NCBI GenBank assembly: GCA_030549775.1
Contig: CM060172.1
Span: 56,161,942-56,225,941, forward strand
Length of the DNA: 64,000 nt
Direction: 5' to 3'
Source: Tamarix chinensis
Lineage: Eukaryota > Streptophyta > Magnoliopsida > Caryophyllales > Tamaricaceae
A program made the translations under genes and the position numbers. Of this stretch, positions 47,665 through 61,202 are shown one piece after another. The notes beneath the pieces were generated by a model that ran no database searches, was not told the DNA's origin, and was given only the letters and a program-made list of their open reading frames with translations. Numbering within the stretch: the stretch's first letter is position 1; the number at the start of each line of letters is the position of its first letter.

Positions 47665-47878
47665 TTTTGTTTTTCTTTGTGGGAAAACCCAGAAGTTAGA
47701 GGTGCTTAGCATTCCTATTAATCTCTGCTCTCGTCTGGACACACAATAGTTAATCCATTGTTCATGCACATGGAGCATAACCCCCAAACACAAAAGTTTG
47801 CGTCAAGGGAGAATTGAACTTGGAATCTTAGGGGCATTCCACTTTGCTCTCGAACGACGAGCTATCCAAACCCCTGGG
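47665..47878 (-). mobile_element. tRNA-derived SINE in the 3' UTR of the aminotransferase-like gene
   Basis: On - it starts CCCCAGGGGTTTGGATAGCT with a tRNA-like A box (TAGCTCGTCGTTCGAG). A B-box-like AGTTCAATTCTCC follows about 50 bases on, then a body, and it ends in an A-rich tail (AAAGAAAAACAAAA, seen as T-rich at 47665-47678). The flanks GATGCAAGG (47656-47664) and GACGCATGG (47879-47887) match at 7 of 9 positions. It lies 26 bp after the stop codon. It is too degenerate to be a working tRNA gene. Confidence 0.75.
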
Positions 47879-47887
47879 GACGCATGG

Positions 47888-49050
47888 GTGTTAATGTAAT
47901 GATTTTTTTTTTTGGTTAGTGTATTTTGAGATGTGAGGTCGGGGTACATCAAAGACTTCTTTTAAATACATATTTATAATGTGTTCCCTTTACTTTTAGT
48001 ATAAATAGATTTTGTTGCCCTCTCTATAAGTGATTATCGCCATCGGCTTGAATCCTACTTTATTTTGTATTGCAACTTAGAACCTCATAATTTATTTAGC
48101 GGGATCCATCAATTGTACGAATAATGAAATATAGAACGGGCAATAAAAGTGCATAATCGTGAAATCCGCCCGAAGTTCTCAGAAATGTCAGTTTTATTCA
48201 AAAAAATAAATAAATAAAAAAATTGTTCTCTCTAATATCCACATTTACATTGACCTATTTTTGTATACATAAAATGTGTGCCTTTTAGTTAATCCTCTTT
48301 GAGCCTTTTACATTGATCCTTATTCTTGTGATAAGTGATATTATTCCTAATCTCAATCTTTGTTCTAGAATCTAATGATTTTTATTTATTTATTTATTTA
48401 TGATATATATGTATGTATGTGGGTGTGTGAAGATAGTGTAGAAGAACATCCAAAAGAATAAGTGTGTATGAATAAGGTTGTATATGAAAAACAAGGGGTG
48501 GATTGTGTGACAACTATATCTCGGTGTCCGGTAGAATTGAGTATAAAATGTGCCTAACTTAGTAAAACATGGCTCTAGTGGAAAAAATGAAAAAGAAAAA
48601 TTAGCTTGTCTTCTTTCATATGTTTTGTATAGGCTCAATATAAAGATATTTTGTCTATGTGATGCTATGTTATGTCATATGAAGATGACTTTAGAGGTTT
48701 GAGCTAGCAAAATATTTCTACACACCATCACAATTCTATTAGATTTTCTAATATTTTGTTGAATCTCTCTTTCCTTTTTCTTCATTAATCCTTTAGACCT
48801 AACCTTATTACAACCCATCTGAAATCTTATTTGATTCTTGAGATGAACAACTTTAATATTTTGGAGATTAATCATATAATTCAAGCATATAGTTTGGTCT
48901 ATTCGATAGGTATTTGATATATTTCATGAGGTCTTTACCCACGAGAATGCATGTCTTCCTTGTTTATATGCGCAAGTTATCATTTTTATCATATTATCTT
49001 TACATATATGAGTGTTTATGTACATATATAGCCATGAATGTGTGTGTGTG
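47888..49050. other. Intergenic stretch downstream of the gene
   Basis: AT-rich, no domain. It contains a short (TTTA)n run at about 48383-48402. The small frame at 48390-48638 is composition-driven. Confidence 0.5.
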
Positions 49051-49054
49051 TGAG

Positions 49055-49679
<625 letters not shown>

Positions 49680-49773
49680 ATCTACCTTTATAAGGATGAA
49701 TCTTAATGTGACTAAGGCGTGGTTGAATTTTTAGCTATTATTATTGTTTAGTCCATGTCTGTTATGTTTATGT

Positions 49774-50252
49774 GTGAACTATATGTTGAAATTAACCTTT
49801 TAGACATTTAAATTTTTTGATGTTGAATCTTGGTTGAGTACTAATTTTGGTGTTATGAAAGTAAAAAATTTTGAGACAACATTAGTTAAGAGAATTAGAT
49901 TTTTTTTGGTTTGATTTTATGGGTATATCATATATGAAACCCTCCTAAGACCTTGTTCTCTAGGGGTGACCTTAGTGTTTAAATGCTTTGTTACACATGT
50001 TAAGTGCAATCATATGAACCATATGTTAAAATTAACCATTCAGATATTTAGATTTTTTAATGTTGAATAATGGTTGAGTACTAATCTTGGTGTTATGAAA
50101 AATTCGGAGACAATGTTAGTTAAGAGAATTAGAAGTTTTTTTTTTGTGGTGATTTTATGGGTATATCATATATGAAACCCTCTGAGACCTTACTTGTTGT
50201 CTAAGGGTGATCTAGGTTTTTAAATGATTTGTTATACTTGTTAAGTGTAATC
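49774..50252. repeat. Tandem duplication of about 240 bp
   Basis: The segment 49774-50011 (tgaactatatgttgaaatta ... ttaagtgcaatc) recurs at 50012-50252 with about 15-20% difference and small gaps. No coding potential was seen in either copy. Confidence 0.88.
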
Positions 50253-51273
50253 GTGATTCCTATGAAAGTAGCTAATTAGTTTTATATTGTTTTCTTTCTT
50301 TTGGTTAAAGTTTAGTATTGTTTTCGGACAAGTGTAGGAGTGTTAATGAACACATATTTTAACTATTTCATACCTTTTTAATTTAAGATTTTGGTTAATT
50401 ATTTGAATAACTTGTGAGGTTATTTATATTATATATTAATTAATCACTTAACTTATAATAATCTCATGCGTGTTAAATTATTTTTGGGTTTAAAATTGAG
50501 TTTTGTATGAATTTTGATAGCTTAAGTTATTTTGTTCTTAGGTTTTATATTTATATTTGGATTTATGCTATTTAAAATTCTATATAAAGATAAAAATAAG
50601 ATATTCAACTTTAATTTCTAATGATATGCCCAAATTTTGATTTCATCATGGTTAAAATCAAGTTTAAACTAGAGGCTGAAATCACTTCCTAACCTTTAAC
50701 CTAGGTTTAATGTGCAAATAGATGTAAGCATGAAAGCTTATTTGTGAGGAATCTCTATGTTAGTGTTTAGATATAACATGTGACCTTTTGAGTGTTGTAT
50801 GGTTTAAATATGTACCCTGGACATATTTGGTTTTATGCATGTTTGCATGAGGTTCAAGAAGATTGTCAGATATTGCAAGTGTAGGGAGTATATCTTGGTG
50901 AGAGTATGTAATTTGAGGTACAAAAGCTTGGGAATGGGGTTTTCTATGCATGTTTGAGGCTATGCCTTAAGAATTCTATGGCTTTTGTGAATGCCCCATG
51001 CAAGGATGATAACTTCTAGCTATTATGACATGTGAACATGTTGTAAAATTCATTTTTAGAACTATATTGTTTTAGAAAGCATGTATTAAGACTTTCATCA
51101 TGAAAAGTTGGGTGAAGCATGAACTCATCTTTGTATGTTTAATGAAATTGCAACCATGATTAGGTATCAACTATGTGATAGTTATGATTTAGATTTGTTG
51201 AGTTATGTGCTTGCATATAGTCGATGCTTGAAATGGAATTGAAGTGTGTTTTACATCTCAAAATCAACATACA
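50253..51273. other. AT-rich intergenic stretch, nothing recognised
   Basis: No ORF with a domain, no clear repeat boundary. Confidence 0.5.
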
Positions 51274-53707
51274 TGTAAGAACCCAAATTTTTACTAACCT
51301 TAATTATCTAGTTTCTATTCTTTAACCCTTTACTAACCTTTAACCTAGGTTTAATTATCTTATATTAACCTCTCCCCTTGTTAATTAAATTTTAATTTAT
51401 TTCTCTTGTTGGTTAACCCTAATTTTACCTAACCACACTCAACCTCTCACGTCACTTTTTTATTTAAGTAACAAACACTCACTCCTCAACCCCATTCCGA
51501 TCTTATGACACTTTTTGTAATCCCTTGACCATGCCATACCTCCCTTAACATTCTTCCTTATTCCATTTTCATTTCATAATACTACACCAATTAACTCCCT
51601 CCTCCACTCCCCTTTTCTATTAATCTTTAACCCGACCTTTGCTCCTTTTATTTTCCTCTTATACCAAATTAAACCCCAACTACCCTTTCTTCTCCTTTAT
51701 AATTTCCCATTTATCTCTACGTGTTGTGCCTTCATTTATAGCAACCCCACATAAGCTTTAACCCCCAACTTCAGCCTACACACAAGGCCAATATTGTTAC
51801 ATCTCACTCTTACATTAATAACCCCTTTTGTAAAATTATTCATTCACATAACCATCTCCTCAAAATGCCATATTCAACAATAGTTCACACAACCACCTGC
51901 ATTAGCACAAAACCCTTACGCAACCCAACCAACCCGTCATCCATTCTTTATGCTGCTAGACACTCATCTACACTACTCCCTCATATGCTACCATGAGCTC
52001 CCATCATGAACCCCTAACATTGCCACCACCTACATTATTAGCTCCACTTTGAAACAAAACCAACCACCACTTTCATATCCAATAGAACTGCCAAATTCCT
52101 CTTGCCAAGCTCCCATGCAATCCAACCATCCTCATTATCTAAACCCCACACTACTTTCCCCACTTCCGCCACAAGACCACACAAATCTTCCCCTCTAACA
52201 TGTGCCATTAATGCATCCCATCCTTATTTATGTGATTTTTTCATGTTTTAACCCTTTAAATGCATTGGATCTTCACACAACCATTACTCCACTAGTGCCA
52301 CCACTGCATGATACCTCTTCCCTTGTGTGTTCATACCTCACACAACAACACTCAACCCCACGTAGCTGGTATTTTTTCTGTTCTTGCTAACCCATTTCCC
52401 TTCTCCTTTCATTTAAAATTTTCCTTCACTAATTTTATCTTTTTCTAATCCTTTTGTTATCTTGTTAGGGATGAAGTTGTAGAAGGAGGTGATTAGAACT
52501 AGTTGTTGCTAAGAGATTGGTGTAGATTATGGTAATGATAGGCTTCTTTAGTTTAGGGAATATTATTGCTATGTGTGTTTGTTTTAGGTATCTTGATAGA
52601 ATAATTATGTTATTAAAGAATGACTTTGCATATTATGGCAATATTCTTATTGTAACTATTTTTCATAAGGTTGTTATGAAGTGTTAATTTTCTTGAGTCA
52701 AAGCATCTTTAAGGAATATCATGTTTAGGCTTGTTTGGATTTATTTGGGAATTTTTATTGATTTGGTCATATGACCATGTTGTTGGATTTGGGATGCTTT
52801 AATTAAGATTTTATTTACTTAAGTTGGGTGTCTAAGAATGTTTGAAAGATATTGTATGAATCTACTAAAGTTAAAAAATTATTGGAAATTGTGTGAGTTT
52901 GGGGATAAATCAAATTAAGGGCATTTTGGTCAAATTATAAGGTTTTGTAGGGTATAAGTTGAAATTTTAATCATTAGGGTCTCTACATAAATTTTGATGT
53001 ATAATATTTTGGGTGTTGGTTAAGTATGGTTCAAGTTGTGATTTACGTAAAATCGAGGTATTTCAGTGAGATAATGGTGTTTGGTCATTTTGGAATTTAT
53101 TCTAGAAATGGAGGTTGTATAAGTGTTATTTGGGTTTGAATATGCTAAGTGTGATACATTTTCAATCTGGGCTAGCTATAAAAATCGCAAGCGATAATTT
53201 TATGTGATAATGGCTTAAATTAGAAGTAGTAATCCTAAAGGTAACATTGATATTTTATGTGCGAAAAGTCCTAATTTTTGGACATGTTGTTTTTAATGAT
53301 TTATTAGGATGGTGTGCTGAATTTAGTGTCTTAGTTTGTCTTATGGATGCCGTTATGGTATAATTGTGAATTAGGATCTTATATGGCGGTTTAGTCTTTC
53401 CACTTTCAAAGTGTTCTAAATTTTCTTTGGAGGTGATCTATGTGTCTTTTTTAATCATTCCAAATATTTTGTATCATTCTTTTAATCAACATGGGAATAA
53501 TTATAAGTATTTATAGAATAAACAAGTGCCAATACAAATTCAAGTATTAAGATATAACAATTGCTAAGTGAGAATATTGTTATTGAGAATAAATGAAATG
53601 GTCTAATAAGACATTAATATTTAAAGTGGAAGATCACTAAGTTAAGATGAAGTGGTTCATGTTAGTTTCACTAGACAAGAATAGTGGTAAAGAATGCATA
53701 TTTTTAC

Positions 53708-55435
53708 ATATGTTATACCATTTTATTCTTAGCTCTTGGTCTTTTATTTGAAAAATCTAGGAGGATAATAATATTTTTGTACTTAAGTGATAATAACATC
53801 ATATATTTAACTATTTGAGATAAAATTTCAAAAAATGGATATACTTAAGTTATGAGTTTATTTATTAATTTTATTTTATAGGTAGAATTAGAAAAGAAAA
53901 GAAAAGAAAAGAAACAAAAGCTTAAAGGTCGCGGCCTGGCACGAGGAAGGCGCAAGACCAGAAAAAGAAAAATAAAGGCTCAAAAGCCTATCATGAAAGA
54001 AAGCAAACAAGAGGCTGAGTGAGGTCGAAAAAAAGAGAAAAGAAATTAGATAGCACAATAGACTTAGAAGAAGATAAGAAAGACTTAAAGCAGACCAAGA
54101 AAAAGGAAGGAGCTTTGATGAGGGGGGGCAAGGTGCATAAAGAAGAAAAGGAGAGAAATAAGAGAGAATAAAAAAGGAACGACAACATAGGAGAGAGAGA
54201 ATGGTGCAAAAGGAGAAGTGGAGAGAGAGAGAGAAGAAATAGAGGCGAGTAGAGGAGAAGGTAGGACACAACGTGGCATACAAAATGAGAAAAAGCAACA
54301 AGAACAGAGGTATGCACAAAAGACATGGATAAGGATGGATAGAAGAGAGAGTAGACACAAGAGGGAGAAAAGAGAGAAGGAATACGAGGGTAGAGTGAGA
54401 AGGTGCGCTAAAGAGAGAGAAAAATAGATTAAACTAGGATAAATTTATTTTGGATGGTAATAATCAAATTTTCATTCGATTAAATTGTTAAAATTTTCAT
54501 CTATATTTATTTTTGGTTATTTTTTTCTCTATTTTTAATGTATATTCTTGTGTAATTTATTTATTTATTATGTCTGGTTAAATAATTTCTACTATGGTTT
54601 GAGATATAATATTAATTTTCTTTGTTTTAAGAGATTATCCTTTGACTCTAATTTAATTGTTATAATTTATATGTGTGATCCTGTTGAGTATAATTTATAA
54701 AGTGCATGCCTCTTTTTGGATTCCTCATAGTGACAACATATAGAATTATATACTTACTAGGTGGCTATAAGAACATGCTAGAATTCATATATATACATTA
54801 TAGTTAGGTTAGACAATAACTTACCTAATACTTTTGTAATTTTAACCTGAATAATGTAACATTTAGATACGTGTGGATCAAAGGAGAGGAATACAACTTG
54901 ACACTCTTGAGGTACTAGTTTTGGTACTTAGACTAACATCCTTCCAATTATGCTTAATGCTTTAAATCTAGTTAAATATAGGAGTCGTTTTTTGTAACTA
55001 TACTACTAAAATTTAATTGGATTTAATATTGGTGCTTTGTCATACTGATTATTTTAGGAAAGTAATATAAGGTGTATAGACCTACTTTTTACTTGTAACT
55101 TGATTAATATATTCATTTTGATTAAAATATGGCTTAGAAATTATAGTTACATTTTGACTTAGTCTAGTAGTAGATTTCGACTTCCCTAGTACATTCGTTA
55201 TACTGGTAATCACCCAATTTTTTTTCTTATTTTATTTTATTTTTATTATTTTCCATTTTTAACCCCCATAATTTTATTTTTATTATTTTTTTGTGTGATT
55301 TAGATTCTTTTATTTTATTATTTGTGATATCTAAATCTAGGTGAACCCTCTCACTCCCTGACCTAGAACGGTACCCTTATTTACCACTACTATAATTGAC
55401 AATAAGAAGGTTTAAATTACAGGACAACTACGACC
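53708..55435 (+). mobile_element. Second copy of the family B LTR, nested
   Basis: The order of blocks is the same as at 21500-23285: 'catattttt', 'attcttag', the 'ttattttataggta' junction, a purine-rich block, 'gtgcatgcctc', 'ctagttaaatataggag', 'gtaatataaggtgtatagacc', 'gacctagaacggtaccc' and the end 'actacgaccacacca'. Similarity by eye is about 70-80%. The frames at 53888-54427 are low-complexity shadows. Confidence 0.7.
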
Positions 55436-56035
55436 ACACCAATGAGAATAGTGTATAGGAGTGTTATATTCTAGAAGTTGTAACAAGAATAGTGGGATCC
55501 ATAAAATCACAAGATTAAATAAATAGAATTGTGTGATAACCTAAGTTTTAACTTTAATCTGTATTTTATAGGATCATCTCATGTCATGAGCATTTATGCA
55601 TGTATAGTATCGTCTTGTCACATGAATATTGCATGTTATGTACGCCCCCTATTATTAATGTTTATTTTTACCTTACTCAATACACTAGTATTGACCATCA
55701 TTTTCATGGATGCTGCTCATTCCCACAAGTAGATATTACCTTATTTTGTAGGTTATTGTTGATTAATGCTTTTACTGTGATTGATTATGGGGAGTGTTTA
55801 TTCTATTTGGTGTTAGAGTATAGTTTTCCAAATCTCTCTTTCTCTATATTAGGCTTACGTTTATCGTAAAACACATATAAAGAAGATTTGGCTAAGCTTG
55901 GATGCTAATGCCCTAAGTGACCTATAAAGAAGTTATGGATTATATGAGACATCATCGTTGCATGGTTTAGTGAAATTGTATACTTAACCTGTTATATGTA
56001 AGAATGCTTTTAAAATAATAATGATAATGATGATG

Positions 56036-56037
<2 letters not shown>

Positions 56038-56079
<42 letters not shown>
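56038..56079. repeat. (AAT)n microsatellite
   Basis: About 14 uninterrupted AAT triplets. Confidence 0.95.
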
Positions 56080-56080
<1 letters not shown>

Positions 56081-57869
56081 CACTAATTAATCATTAAAGA
56101 TAAGCGAGCATTATGGTGGGTCTAGATTATTTGATCTTCAATTAATTATCAAAGGTCAGTTTTCCTTTGGGTGTTTCTTATTATCATTTGCATTTAGTTA
56201 AAGATTCGAGAGGTCCTATATACTATTTCTACTCTAGACATTGATGATGTACTAGAGGATGTCAATATTGAACGTTCTGATTACTTAGGTGAGTGTATTT
56301 GGCTTTGAATGGACTTTATGTCCTCTAATTTCATTTGGCTTTGGTTGGACATATGTCCTCAGTTTTAGGATGGCTTCCATAGGTATTGAGATACTATGCG
56401 AGATATTCCAACCCATTGCTCAAATATTAAATAAATGGAATTTTGTGATCACTTTAATAGAAGATAAAAATCAATTTTAATTCTAAGTATGATTCATAAC
56501 CTTCCTCTTGATTGCCCTAGTTTTATTCACTTTCCACATGTATTCCTTTAAAATCTATAGTGTTGCATACATACTTTATGCTCTATTTGCTATCATGTGT
56601 TATGTATTAAGTGTTCCATGACCATATGAGCTCCTTATATTCGCATGTACCCATAACTTTCCAAGACCTACTTCATGATATTTGATGATTCTTACATTGC
56701 ATAAGTTATACCACGTATCATAGAGTTGAGGTATTGAATGTTTGATTGTGTGTCTCTCGTTATACTGATCAAGTAATGTATAATAAGGTATGATGATCAA
56801 TGTGATCCAAGTTTCCTTACATATGTGGTATGTAAAATAAGAAGTAGAATATAGTAAGCATTTTCCTTTCATGTTTTCCTAACCATAATAAAGTATGTTC
56901 CTTAGCTAGGTTTCAATTATACTCGATCATCAACATATATAAAATATCATATAGTGTTATACGTATGTCATAACTTCATTATTATATGTGTGACATACCT
57001 TGCCATGACATGATATTATTGTGGTGAACCATGATATTATGTGACCATGCATGATTTTTCCCTCATTGATATTATCTATGTAACCTAAGCATGATGGTAT
57101 GGTTATGGCCACATATATTTATGATCAATCATTATTTGAAAATAAGTAAAAGTATTGATTATGTGATCACATCATTAACAAGATAATAAATGGGTTGTTT
57201 TTTGTTACACTTATTATCTACATACCCTTCTTATAATCTTGACTAAAGTATGGTACATGTGTTACTTATATTGTCTGTGTTCTCCTTGGAATGATGTATA
57301 TATCTTTATTCCTAGAATGGCACGGTCCTATGCATGGCTTAGCATGACCATGTTGTGTGGCCTACTACATATGAGGATGTGTATTTTATGTATAGTTTCA
57401 CCATGAGCTTACCATGAGCCACTAAAAAAATTTTAGTCCACTCAGTATGTGATATACTAATGTGACCTTTTCTTTGGCCACCTGCTTAATCCCATGAGCA
57501 AGAGACATTGTGCAGGTTAGTAAGGATGTCCAACATATGGTTGTTCCCTTTCTTTGGGCCCGAGGTACTTGAGATTAGTCTTTTCAATGGTTCTCCTCTT
57601 TTGATGGTCCTTTGTGACCAAGAAGATCTCTTATATTTTTATTTCTCTAGATGTTTATTTATTCCTTTATATTTATTTACATTCATGTTCTTGAGGGCTT
57701 GGTTTAGCCTTAGATTGTATACATTAAAACTTGTCTACATTTTTTGCAATTATTTCACGCATTCTATTTTATTTTTGTATTGTAGTTTTTGGATACTTAG
57801 CTTATATCTAGTATGCGACAAATAGCAGAGTATCTATCTTCTGTTAGGTGTAGTCACAATACCCTCTTT

Positions 57870-58580
57870 TTCATATTTCTCTTCTACAAATTCTTTAACA
57901 AAAAAAATGGCCATGAAAAATGGGGATGCAACACCCTGTTCTAAAAAACATCATTTTTTACTTGTTTAAAAAGAAAAAAAACCCTAATAATTTATGTAAG
58001 TTTAGCCCCAAAATCCTTTCTCAAATATTCTACATTTTATACATGTGGATTTGACAAGTTCTTTTTATATAAAATACAGTCTTCAAATCATTCAAAGTGA
58101 TTTCTTAAAATTATTATTTTGCAGTTAAACACAAATTTCCTTTAAAATATTATTCATGTCTATTCACCTCTTAGCTCTTTCTTGTAATGTATTTTTAAAA
58201 AAATTATTTTTAGTTCCTAAATTTATATTTCACTTCTGCAAATACTTTAACAAAGTAAAAATTTTCAATCGTGAAAAATGAGAGTATTGCAATCCGCTTT
58301 AAAAAAAAACCCATTCTAGTTTTATTTTCACTTATTGTAAAGAAAGCCTAATATTTTATGCATGTTTAACCCCTAAATCCTTTAAAAAATTTTCCACCCT
58401 TGATATATTTCAATTTTTCAAGTTCTTTTCATATAAAATATGGTCTTAACATCCTTTAGAGTGATTTATTGTTAAAATTGTTATTTTACAACTTAACATA
58501 ACTATCCTTAAAGATATTATTCACATTTTTCAACTTCCTAGATCCTTCTTGTAAAATATTTTTCTAAAAAAAATTTTGGG
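57870..58580. repeat. Tandem duplication of about 355-360 bp across an LTR boundary
   Basis: The first copy (about 57870-58225) and the second (about 58230-58580) share in order: 'cttctacaaat-ctttaacaaa', 'gaaaaatg-g-g-attgcaa', 'aagttctttt-atataaaata', 'cattc-aagtgattt', 'cttcttgtaa-tattttt'. Each copy contains an LTR end (gggatgca / gagtattgca) followed at once by an LTR start-like sequence. Confidence 0.75.
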
Positions 58581-61202
58581 TCCCAAATGGTTTAAAACAT
58601 ATATTTAGTTTTAATGTTTCTTTTAAAATTAATCTCTTTTACTTATTTTCATTGAGTTTATATATTAAAAGGCATCAAATATTTATGAAAAATTTTGAAA
58701 AATTACATTTGAGTTTGAATTAATTTCAATTCTATATTGTTGAGTTTCATTATTTTCCCAATAGTTTTGGTATTCCTCTTTCAAAATTCTGTAAAAGCCC
58801 TACATTTCAATATTAGATCAATATTTTATATATGAAATATATTTGTTAATTCCCATAATTTACATGAGTTCAAAATGCTATTTTAATTTTTCCCACAAAT
58901 TTCCATGACGTTCTTGATAGTTTTGATATTTTTCTTAATAATCCTTTCTTAAAAATTATATAACATTAGGAAAATGCTTTTAAGCCACATAAATTCTTAT
59001 TTACACTTCCAATATCTTATTTTGATGGATTTTGAATTTTATTACATTTTGAACAATTTTTAGGTATTAAACTTACTTTTAAGTATTATACTTTATCTCC
59101 TTTTAGCACTATTTTCCTTTTAAACCTTTCCTCTCCCTCCTTCATGACAAGGAAATCCATGGAAGAACCCTTCCCATTTAGCCTTAGTTCCAACAACCCT
59201 CTCCACACCTTTTTCTATACTTTTGCACACTACAATGATCATTTTCTTACACACTTCATCTTAACCTTAGGTCTAAACTATATTTGGCATTCAAGTGTCA
59301 ATAAAATAAAATAAAAAATCTCTTCCTAATTTTGGTAGCCACAATCCTTGGTGTATAATGTTTTTTTTTGAATTTTTCTAATCATTTATACTCCTTTTGA
59401 TCAATGCTCTCTCCCTTCTTTTCTTAATTTTTATAAATCTTAACTAATTAATCCACCTCTCCTATAGCATCTGGTTGAAACCATTTCCTCCCCTCTTATT
59501 CGTTTTCTTATTTTCTTCTTCTTCCACAATCCTCTTTCTTAACTCATAATTACTTTACTTAAGAAATGGTGCATTAAGATTTCATGAAAAGAGAATAAAG
59601 GTCATGTTATACATTCTCCAAGATCATCCATTAAAGTCCAAGGGTTTATATTTTGTTCTCTTTTGATCTTCTTTATTATATATTTTTGTGTTGAAATGAT
59701 TTTCTAAAAATATTTCTTCTCTTTTCTTTGAAGTTGATCTAGTTTCACTAGGTGGAAGAAGTTGTGGTCTTGAGGAGTACTTTTTCTCTCTAGATAACTT
59801 AATAGCTAGGCAATAAAATATCTACATTAGATAAAGAATATTTTGTGTTATGTGTTATGTTCATTTTTCTTAAGAATGATAACATTTTTTCCCAATAATG
59901 TATGGTTTTAGGTTCTGAGAGTTTGAATTCATATATTATGTGATATATATGAAAAATGTCATGTTTAGGTTATTGTATGGATTCCATTATGCTCATCTTA
60001 TGTTTTATTTTTTGTAGGCATAGTGTTGTATGTATTTCCATTTATTTATGTCTATTTTATAATATCATGAAAAATGGTGGAAAAAATAGCATGTGTGTGT
60101 ACTAGGCTCTTGGCCTTTTGCCTTTTTGTGAGCATTTTAGTTGTTTTGAATTTATTTATGTATGTTATTAAGTGTATAATTTGATGCATAAGCTTGTGTA
60201 AAAATTTGGTATAAAACGGATTAGGATTGGAATTTTGTTTTTTGCCTTATATTTGGCCACATTGGTATTTTTTCCCTTGTAATGATTTTATAAAAATATG
60301 GGCTTACCATTTTATTCTTCATTTTTTTTAACATAAATTTTCATTTATAACTTATATTGATTTGAAAAGTTTTAGGGCTAGTTATTATTTTCACAAGTTT
60401 TGAAGTGTATTTTGGTGTTTAAGGAACTTATGTCTTTTGACATTAGATTTGTAATTTTTTTTAAAAAAAATTTAAGCGTATTTTGGAGTGGAAAATAATT
60501 TAAGTACAATTAGTGTATTCAATGGAGTAAATGTGGTTTGTAAAAGTTAGGGTTCCAAGTATAATATGGCTAGTTTAAGTAATAAGGGCATTTATGTCAT
60601 TTTAAAATAATATAAAAATTAAAAAAAATTATTATCCATTTTTAATATGATAATTTTAATGTGTTTAATTAATATTTTAATATTAAAATGATTTTGTGTC
60701 CAAATTGATATAAAATGAGCATAGAAAATCTTAGGGGTATAATGGTCATTTCATATGTTTATTATATAAGTTATATGTTGTTTTAGTTTTAATTATGTTT
60801 GATATTAAGTATTTAAGTGTTGTCTTGAACTTGGTAAAGTAATAAGACTTTTTGGTGGCCTTATGATGTAAGTGAGAATTAGGCTTTATAAGGTTATTTT
60901 TTTTTTGCGTTAGCTTTGATTTGACATTTGAGTAATTCTAATTGATGTGGAATATAACAAGTGTTGACATGAATTTATTTTGTAAGTAAAGTGATATGTG
61001 GAATTTAAAATGATAAGTGTTGGATAACAGTAATTGAATAAACAATTAATAATTGAAGTAAAGGAACACTTGAATCAAGCTCAAGATTATTCTATTCTTA
61101 TTGTTTTTTTTCAGCAACCAAAGCGACCTTATATCTATTCTATATAATTTTGATCCACCAAAATATAGAGAATACACATACTTAAATATTAGTGTCTATT
61201 TG
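57927..61202 (+). mobile_element. Family A LTR-like tract (copy 6), cut by copy 7
   Basis: It starts TGCAACACCCTG. A C/T-rich patch lies at about 59100-59560, 'gggcatttatgtcatttt' and 'ggggtataatggtcattt' lie near 60580-60755, and 'ttgatccaccaaaatatagag' near 61150 corresponds to the GATCCACCGGCTATAATAG module of copy 3. It then stops abruptly where the opposite-oriented LTR begins at 61203. No genes. Confidence 0.5.

Larger units (their letters stand above)
51274..57926 (+). mobile_element. Family A LTR-derived tract (copy 5) with a nested family B LTR
   Basis: The start TGTAAGAACCC is a mutated LTR start, followed by a C/T-rich block (51300-52400) as in copies 2 and 3. The part before 53700 (aatggtctaataagacatta ... 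agaatagtgg) matches the region before the ACCGG modules of copy 3. The end near 57926 has the form GAAAAATGGGGATGCA. The nested segment at about 53708-55435 splits it. I found no matching target duplication, so more than one insertion may be involved and the limits are approximate. Confidence 0.55.

Noticed and set aside
47805..47880. tRNA-like sequence on -
   Set aside because: Box A and box B are degenerate, no cloverleaf with a matched acceptor stem can be drawn, and the A-tail and flanking duplication point to a SINE.
53888..54427. 156-codon Ser/Leu/Phe frame on - and a charged frame on +
   Set aside because: This is the AG-rich block of the nested LTR; low complexity, no domain.
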